From Streptosporangiaceae bacterium (GTDB taxonomy: Bacteria; Actinomycetota; Actinomycetes; Streptosporangiales; Streptosporangiaceae), in assembly GCA_030045215.1 (NCBI GenBank), contig JASIBJ010000690.1, forward strand, positions 1 to 9,613: a stretch of 9,613 nt of DNA. Direction: 5' to 3'. Below the pieces are notes generated by a model that searched no databases, was not told the DNA's origin, and was given only the letters and a program-made list of their open reading frames with translations. Below, piece after piece: positions 5,832 through 9,613 of this stretch; positions within the stretch are counted from its first letter, which is position 1, and each line of letters starts with the position of its first letter. Position numbers and translations under genes: made by a program.

Positions 5832-6350
5832 CTACCCTGGCAGCGCTCGATGCTCGTCGAGCCGGATCCAGAATCTGTCCTTGCCGTCCGCCTGGCCGTC
5901 GGGGACTCCGCCGTTGGCGAGGATTATCTTTCGTGACGGCTCGTTGTCGAACCGACAGGTGAGCAGGACGCGCCTGAGGCCGATCTTGCGGCATTCGGCC
6001 AGCCCGGCCGCGAGCATCCGCGTGCCATGGCCCTGCCGTCGCCAGTGGGGCGCGATGCTGTAGCCGATGTGCCCGCCTGACCGCGCGAGTTCGGGGGTGA
6101 GCCCGTGCCGGATGACGAGTTCTCCCAGGTAGTGCTGGCCGGAGATGTACCAGAGGATCGTTGTGGGCACGCCCCACCAGAACGGCGTGCCCTGCCGCAC
6201 CGCCACCAGCGCGCCGAAGTCCGCCTCTGCCCGCTCCAGGAGTTCGGTCGAACTGCCCTCCTCCGCGCGGTCGGCCCGCTCGGCCGCCAGCCACGACGCG
6301 CGCACCGCCGTCGTCGGCACTTGCAGCCTGGGCGGTTCGGTCAGTTGCAC
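5832..6350 (-). CDS. GNAT-family N-acetyltransferase
   Basis: Encodes about 172 residues of a GNAT-fold acyltransferase that uses acetyl-CoA to acylate an amine. The recognisable core reads TTAVRASWLAAE near the N-terminus, FWWGVPTTILWYISGQHYLGELVIRHGLTPEL in the middle, then GHIGYSIAPHWRRQGHGTRML, which carries the acetyl-CoA pyrophosphate-binding motif (R-R-Q-G-H-G-T). It ends with RRVLLTCRFDNEPSRKIILANGGV. This order matches a subgroup common in actinomycetes whose members start about ten residues before the SWLAA segment. I therefore chose GTG 6350. The frame stays open to a GTG at 6479 (215 residues), but those extra 43 residues look unlike the family and overlap the likely promoter of the divergent dehydrogenase. 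No clear Shine-Dalgarno is seen for any start. The substrate is unknown. Confidence 0.85.
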   Translation of the reverse strand: MQLTEPPRLQVPTTAVRASWLAAERADRAEEGSSTELLERAEADFGALVAVRQGTPFWWGVPTTILWYISGQHYLGELVIRHGLTPELARSGGHIGYSIAPHWRRQGHGTRMLAAGLAECRKIGLRRVLLTCRFDNEPSRKIILANGGVPDGQADGKDRFWIRLDEHRALPG

Positions 6351-6470
6351 GAGGTCATCGTCAGTTGCGGCCCAGGTCAGGCACAACTCGTTTATCGCCT
6401 CGCCGCTTTCCGATCGGAACTGGCTCGTCCCCGGCGAGCCCCGGAGCCGCACTCGGGCCGTCCGCGCCCC

Positions 6471-6476
6471 TACACT
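6471..6476 (+). promoter_or_regulatory. Candidate -10 element (TACACT) for the short-chain dehydrogenase
   Basis: TACACT fits TAnnnT. It would start transcription near 6483, about 36 bases before the ATG at 6519, and that leader contains the ribosome binding sequence GAGG (6508-6511), seven bases from the start. No clear -35 is visible. Confidence 0.35.
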
Positions 6477-6518
6477 CACGGCGGAATCAGTCCCCAGACT
6501 GACTTGCGAGGTTCGCGG

Positions 6519-7292
6519 ATGACGTCGTACCTGGAGCAGTTGTTCTCACTGGCCGATCGCGCTGCCGTCGTGACCGGAGGTAGCTCGGGAATCGGCCGCG
6601 CGATCGCGCGAGCCCTGGGCCAGGCCGGAGCGTCCGTTGTCGTCGTCGCTCGCGGCCAGGCCGGCCTGGACGACACGGTCGCCGAACTGCGCGCGGCCGG
6701 CTGTCAGGCGGCTGCGGTCAGCGCCGATCTCGGCGACCGGACGGCGGTCGCCCGGGCAGCCGCAGTGACGAGAAGTTTTTACGGGCCGCCGGACATCCTG
6801 GTGAATTGCGCGGGCCTCAACCTACGGCCGCCAATGGCAGAACTGACGATCGGGCAATGGGATCAGCTCATGGCGGTGAACCTGACCGCCCCATTCCTGC
6901 TCGGCCAGGAGTTCGGACCGGAAATGGCTGCCCGCGGCTGGGGCCGGATCATCAACGTCACATCACAGCAGGCGCATCGCGCGTTCGCCAACAGCGGCGG
7001 CTACGGCGCGACGAAGGGCGGGCTGGCCGCGCTGACCAGATCGCAGTCCGAGGCCTGGGCCGCGCGCGGTGTGTGCTCCAACGCCCTCTGCCCGGGCTTC
7101 GTGATCACTCCGCTGACGGCGCACGTAGCCGCCGATCCGCAGCTCACCGCCGCCCTGGCCGCCCGCACTATGATCGGCCGCAACGGCCTCGCCGACGACT
7201 TTGCCGGCGCGGCCGTGTTCCTGGCCAGCCCGGCCAGCGACTACGTGACCGGCCAGACGATCTACGTTGACGGTGGCCTCTCCGCTGCGTAG
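6519..7292 (+). CDS. Short-chain dehydrogenase/reductase (classical SDR, probably NADP(H)-dependent)
   Basis: Encodes 257 residues of a classical SDR oxidoreductase with a Rossmann fold. Visible motifs: cofactor loop TGGSSGIG (19-26); SADLGD (68-73) contacting the adenine ring; NCAGLN (96-101) in place of the usual NNAG; structural Asn121 in AVNLTAPF; catalytic Ser149 in INVTSQQAH; Tyr162 and Lys166 in [18 protein letters not shown] (187-199); and the C-terminal [20 protein letters not shown] (234-253). Arg45 just after the second strand, with no acidic residue there, suggests a preference for NADP(H). The overall pattern resembles gluconate 5-dehydrogenase and 3-oxoacyl-reductase-like SDRs, but the substrate cannot be assigned. 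The ATG is backed by GAGG seven bases upstream. It is divergent from the GNAT gene and followed by parC after 124 bases. Confidence 0.95.
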   Translation: MTSYLEQLFSLADRAAVVTGGSSGIGRAIARALGQAGASVVVVARGQAGLDDTVAELRAAGCQAAAVSADLGDRTAVARAAAVTRSFYGPPDILVNCAGLNLRPPMAELTIGQWDQLMAVNLTAPFLLGQEFGPEMAARGWGRIINVTSQQAHRAFANSGGYGATKGGLAALTRSQSEAWAARGVCSNALCPGFVITPLTAHVAADPQLTAALAARTMIGRNGLADDFAGAAVFLASPASDYVTGQTIYVDGGLSAA

Positions 7293-7345
7293 CTCCGCCC
7301 GGAAGCAGCGCGCCCGTTAGTCGTCTCCCGCGTGGCGTTATCGAA

Positions 7346-7371
7346 GGCCGGCGGCGTCCGGCGCGCCGGCC
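7346..7371 (+). terminator. GC-rich hairpin after the dehydrogenase, possible terminator
   Basis: GGCCGGCG (7346-7353) and CGCCGGCC (7364-7371) form a perfect eight-base-pair stem around a ten-base loop in the 124-base gap between the dehydrogenase and parC. No T tract follows, so it may end transcription of the dehydrogenase without a canonical U-run, or it may be a chance GC palindrome. Confidence 0.35.
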
Positions 7372-7416
7372 GGCTTGAGGCGCGCATGAAGCCTGGCCGG
7401 ACGGCAAAATAGCGGC

Positions 7417-9613
7417 ATGGCCAGACGCACCACGACAAGTTCCTCCGGCTCAGGCGGGCACGGTAGCGGTCGGCACAGAGGCGGCGGCCGGACCGCCGCC
7501 GACGAGCCGGAGGAGTTCGAGGAAAACATCGTCGACATCGACGTCACCGACGAGATGCGCGGCAGCTACCTCGAATACGCCTACTCGATCATTTACCAGC
7601 GCGCGCTGCCCGATGCGCGGGACGGCCTCAAGCCAGTGCAGCGCCGGATCTTGTACCAGATGACCGAGATGGGGCTGCGGCCCGACCGGGCGCACGTGAA
7701 ATGCGCGCGGGTCGTCGGGGACGTGATGGGGCGGCTGCACCCGCACGGCGACGCGGCGATCTACGACGCGCTGGCCCGGATGGCCCAGCCCTGGTCGATG
7801 CGGCTGCCGCTGATCGACGGGCATGGCAACTTCGGCTCGGTCGGCGGCGAGGACCCGCCGGCCGCGATGCGCTACACCGAGGCGCGGCTGGCCCCCGCCG
7901 CGATCGAGATGACGAACTCGCTCGACGAGGACACCGTCGACTTCATCCCGAACTACGACGGCACCGAGACCCAGCCTGAGGTGCTCCCGGCGGCGTTCCC
8001 TAACCTGCTCGTCAATGGCACGGCCGGCATCGCGGTGGGAATGGCGACCAACATGGCACCGCACAATCTCGGCGAAGTGGTCGCGGCCGCCCGGCACCTG
8101 ATCGCCAACCCGGAGGCTGACCTTGAGACGCTGATGCGGTTCGTGCCGGGGCCTGACCTGCCGACCGGCGGCAAGATCGTCGGGCTGGACGGGATCAGGG
8201 AGGCCTACGAGACCGGCCGCGGCGTATTCCGCACCAGGGCCGCGGCCCGGATCGAGAAGGTCACGCCGCGCAAGACCGGGATCGTGATCACCGAGCTTCC
8301 CTACGGCGTGGGCCCGGAGCGGGTCATGCAGCGGATCAAGGACCTGGTCCAGGCGAAGAAGCTCAACGGGATCTCCGACCTCAAGGACCTGACCGACCGA
8401 AAGAGCGGACTGCGCCTGGTGGTCGAGGTCCGCTCGGGCTTCGTGCCCGAGGCGGTCCTGGACGAGCTGTACCGGCTCACGCCGATGGAGGAGACGTTCG
8501 GCATCAACAACGTCGCGCTGGTCGACGGCCAGCCGCGCGTGCTCGGGCTGCGCGACCTGCTGCAGATCTACGTCGACTTCCGGATCGAGGTCGTGCGCCG
8601 GCGGAGCGAGTTCCGCCGGGCCAAGCGAGAGGCCCGGCTGCACCTGGTCGACGGCCTGATCATCGCGCTGCTGAACATCGACGAGGTCATCCAGGTCATC
8701 CGCAGCAGCGACGACGCCGCCGCGGCCAGGGAACGACTGATGTCGATCTTCGACCTGACCGAGGTCCAGGCCCAGTACATCCTCGACACCCCGCTGCGCC
8801 GCCTGACCAAGTACGACAAGCTCGAGCTGGACCGGGAACGGGACACCCTGGCGACCGAGATAGCCGAGCTGACCGCAATCCTCGACTCCGAGCAGCGGCT
8901 GCGCGCGCTGGTGTCGGACGAGCTGGCGGCGGTGAGCGAGAAGTTCGCCACCCCGCGCCGCACCGTGCTGCTCGAGGGCAGCGGGGCGACCAGGACCGCC
9001 GCCGTCCCGCTCGAGGTCGCCGACGAACCCTGCCTGGTGCTCCTGTCCTCCGCCGGCCTGCTGGCTCGCACGGCCGCGCAGCCTGCCAGCGGCCAGGGTG
9101 TTTCGGCGCACGACGATCAGGAGGGGGAACGAGGCCGGTCCTCGCGACCGTCGTCCGCAGGCGCGGGCGGCCCCAGGGCCGCGCACGACGTCATCGTCTC
9201 GTCGGTCTCGGCCACTACGCGCGGCACCATCGGCGTGCTCACCTCGGCCGGGCGGCTGATCCGGCTGGGAGTGCTCGAACTGCCCGCGCTGCCACCGAGC
9301 GCGCATTCCCCCGCGCTGTCCGGCGGCGCCCCGGTGAGTGAGTTCGTCACGATCGCGGCCGGCGAGACCGTCGTCGGGATCGTGGCCGCGGACGCCGCCG
9401 GGGAGGGCCTGGCGCTCGGCACCGAGCAGGGTGTAGTCAAGCGGGTTGCGCCCGACTACCCGCAGAACGCAGCCGACTTCGAGGTGATCACGCTGAAGGA
9501 CGGCGACCGCGTGGTGGGTGCGGTCCAGTTGTCCGACGAGGACCAGGAGCTGACGTTCATCACCAGCGACGCCCAGCTGCTGCGCTTCCCCGCCTCGTCC
9601 GTCCGGCCGCAGG
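7417..9613 (+). CDS. parC: DNA topoisomerase IV subunit A (3' end beyond window)
   Basis: Encodes the first 732 residues of topoisomerase IV subunit A, the DNA-cleaving subunit that acts with ParE to unlink daughter chromosomes; roughly 90 residues lie beyond the window, judged by Streptomyces ParC. Features in order: a Ser/Gly/Arg-rich tail (1-30); EENIVDIDVTDEMRGSYLEYAYSII; RALPDARDGLKPVQRRILY (62-80); KCARVVGDVMGRLHPHGDAAIYD (95-117); catalytic Tyr153 in AAMRYTE; PNYDG, VNGTAGIAVGMATNMAPHN and FVPGPDLPTGG in the tower region; GINNVALVDGQ (362-372); ILDTPLRRLTKYDKLELDRE, which opens a coiled coil; and a beta-pinwheel C-terminal domain from about 514. LHPHGD rather than YHPHGD, and no GyrA box (QRRGGKG) in the visible C-terminal domain, favour ParC over GyrA. 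The ATG lacks a Shine-Dalgarno; CAAAAT ends six bases upstream, so the message may be leaderless. An in-frame stop lies ten codons upstream. Confidence 0.96.
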   Translation, partial: MARRTTTSSSGSGGHGSGRHRGGGRTAADEPEEFEENIVDIDVTDEMRGSYLEYAYSIIYQRALPDARDGLKPVQRRILYQMTEMGLRPDRAHVKCARVVGDVMGRLHPHGDAAIYDALARMAQPWSMRLPLIDGHGNFGSVGGEDPPAAMRYTEARLAPAAIEMTNSLDEDTVDFIPNYDGTETQPEVLPAAFPNLLVNGTAGIAVGMATNMAPHNLGEVVAAARHLIANPEADLETLMRFVPGPDLPTGGKIVGLDGIREAYETGRGVFRTRAAARIEKVTPRKTGIVITELPYGVGPERVMQRIKDLVQAKKLNGISDLKDLTDRKSGLRLVVEVRSGFVPEAVLDELYRLTPMEETFGINNVALVDGQPRVLGLRDLLQIYVDFRIEVVRRRSEFRRAKREARLHLVDGLIIALLNIDEVIQVIRSSDDAAAARERLMSIFDLTEVQAQYILDTPLRRLTKYDKLELDRERDTLATEIAELTAILDSEQRLRALVSDELAAVSEKFATPRRTVLLEGSGATRTAAVPLEVADEPCLVLLSSAGLLARTAAQPASGQGVSAHDDQEGERGRSSRPSSAGAGGPRAAHDVIVSSVSATTRGTIGVLTSAGRLIRLGVLELPALPPSAHSPALSGGAPVSEFVTIAAGETVVGIVAADAAGEGLALGTEQGVVKRVAPDYPQNAADFEVITLKDGDRVVGAVQLSDEDQELTFITSDAQLLRFPASSVRPQ

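Noticed and set aside
5109..5936. A 275-codon plus-strand frame antisense to the hydrolase.
   Set aside because: The minus frame carries a complete catalytic triad and family motifs; the plus frame has none and runs on across the gap into the GNAT gene.
6351..6479. The 43-codon upstream extension of the GNAT gene to GTG 6479.
   Set aside because: The residues do not resemble the family N-terminus, no Shine-Dalgarno is present, and the region holds the likely promoter of the divergent dehydrogenase. It cannot be fully excluded.
6770..6785. An AT-rich patch (AAGTTTTTA) inside the dehydrogenase, considered as an insertion or frameshift scar.
   Set aside because: The reading frame continues with normal SDR sequence on both sides ([18 protein letters not shown]) and the length is typical.
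6105..7292. A 395-codon version of the dehydrogenase with a long N-terminal extension.
   Set aside because: The extra part lies antisense to the GNAT coding region and has no family resemblance. The ATG at 6519 has a ribosome binding site and gives the normal SDR length.
7450..9306. A 618-codon open frame antisense to parC.
   Set aside because: It mirrors the parC codon pattern in high-GC DNA, where the opposite strand often lacks stops. The translation is low in diversity (Arg, Gly, Val, Gln, Asp) and resembles no family, while the parC frame is certain.

Overview
The window is ordinary chromosomal DNA from a GC-rich actinomycete (high-GC Gram-positive, Streptomyces/Streptosporangiales-like). 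This rests on the strong third-position G/C bias, frequent GTG and TTG starts, several genes with no Shine-Dalgarno but a TAnnnT hexamer 6-7 bases before the start, and the families present: an actinobacterial PspA, DUF3043, a CobU with an N-terminal metallo-beta-lactamase-like domain, and a Streptomyces-type ParC. The genus cannot be resolved by eye. No tRNA, rRNA, insertion sequence, CRISPR array, phage gene or clear island boundary was seen.

Left part (1-2344): the 5' part of pspA (envelope stress protein, minus strand, cut by the window edge) is divergent from a two-TM DUF3043 protein (plus). An NADPH-dependent aldo/keto reductase (plus) follows. The DUF3043 gene and the reductase gene both look leaderless.

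Middle part (2386-4843): a small conserved actinobacterial protein of unknown function (minus) is divergent from an orphan bifunctional CobU/CobP, which acts in the nucleotide-loop stage of cobalamin synthesis. Its N-terminal PhnP-like metallo-beta-lactamase domain has kept a cysteine cluster but lost the catalytic metal site. A PfkB-family carbohydrate kinase (plus) then starts at TTG behind a strong ribosome binding site. A small perfect hairpin lies between the kinase and the convergent alpha/beta hydrolase.

Right part (4863-9613): an alpha/beta hydrolase (proline-iminopeptidase-like) and, upstream of it, a GNAT acetyltransferase lie on the minus strand. A short-chain dehydrogenase/reductase is divergent from them on the plus strand. 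Last comes the 5' nine-tenths or so of parC (topoisomerase IV subunit A), which runs off the right end.

The genes do not form one pathway. Most look like separate one- or two-gene transcription units of housekeeping or general metabolism. I found no convincing undescribed multi-gene system. The observations most worth checking are the eroded domain fused to CobU, the group of leaderless promoters, the pspA/DUF3043 divergent pair, and the ParC features (alanines in the quinolone pocket, a basic N-terminal tail and a disordered loop in the C-terminal domain).
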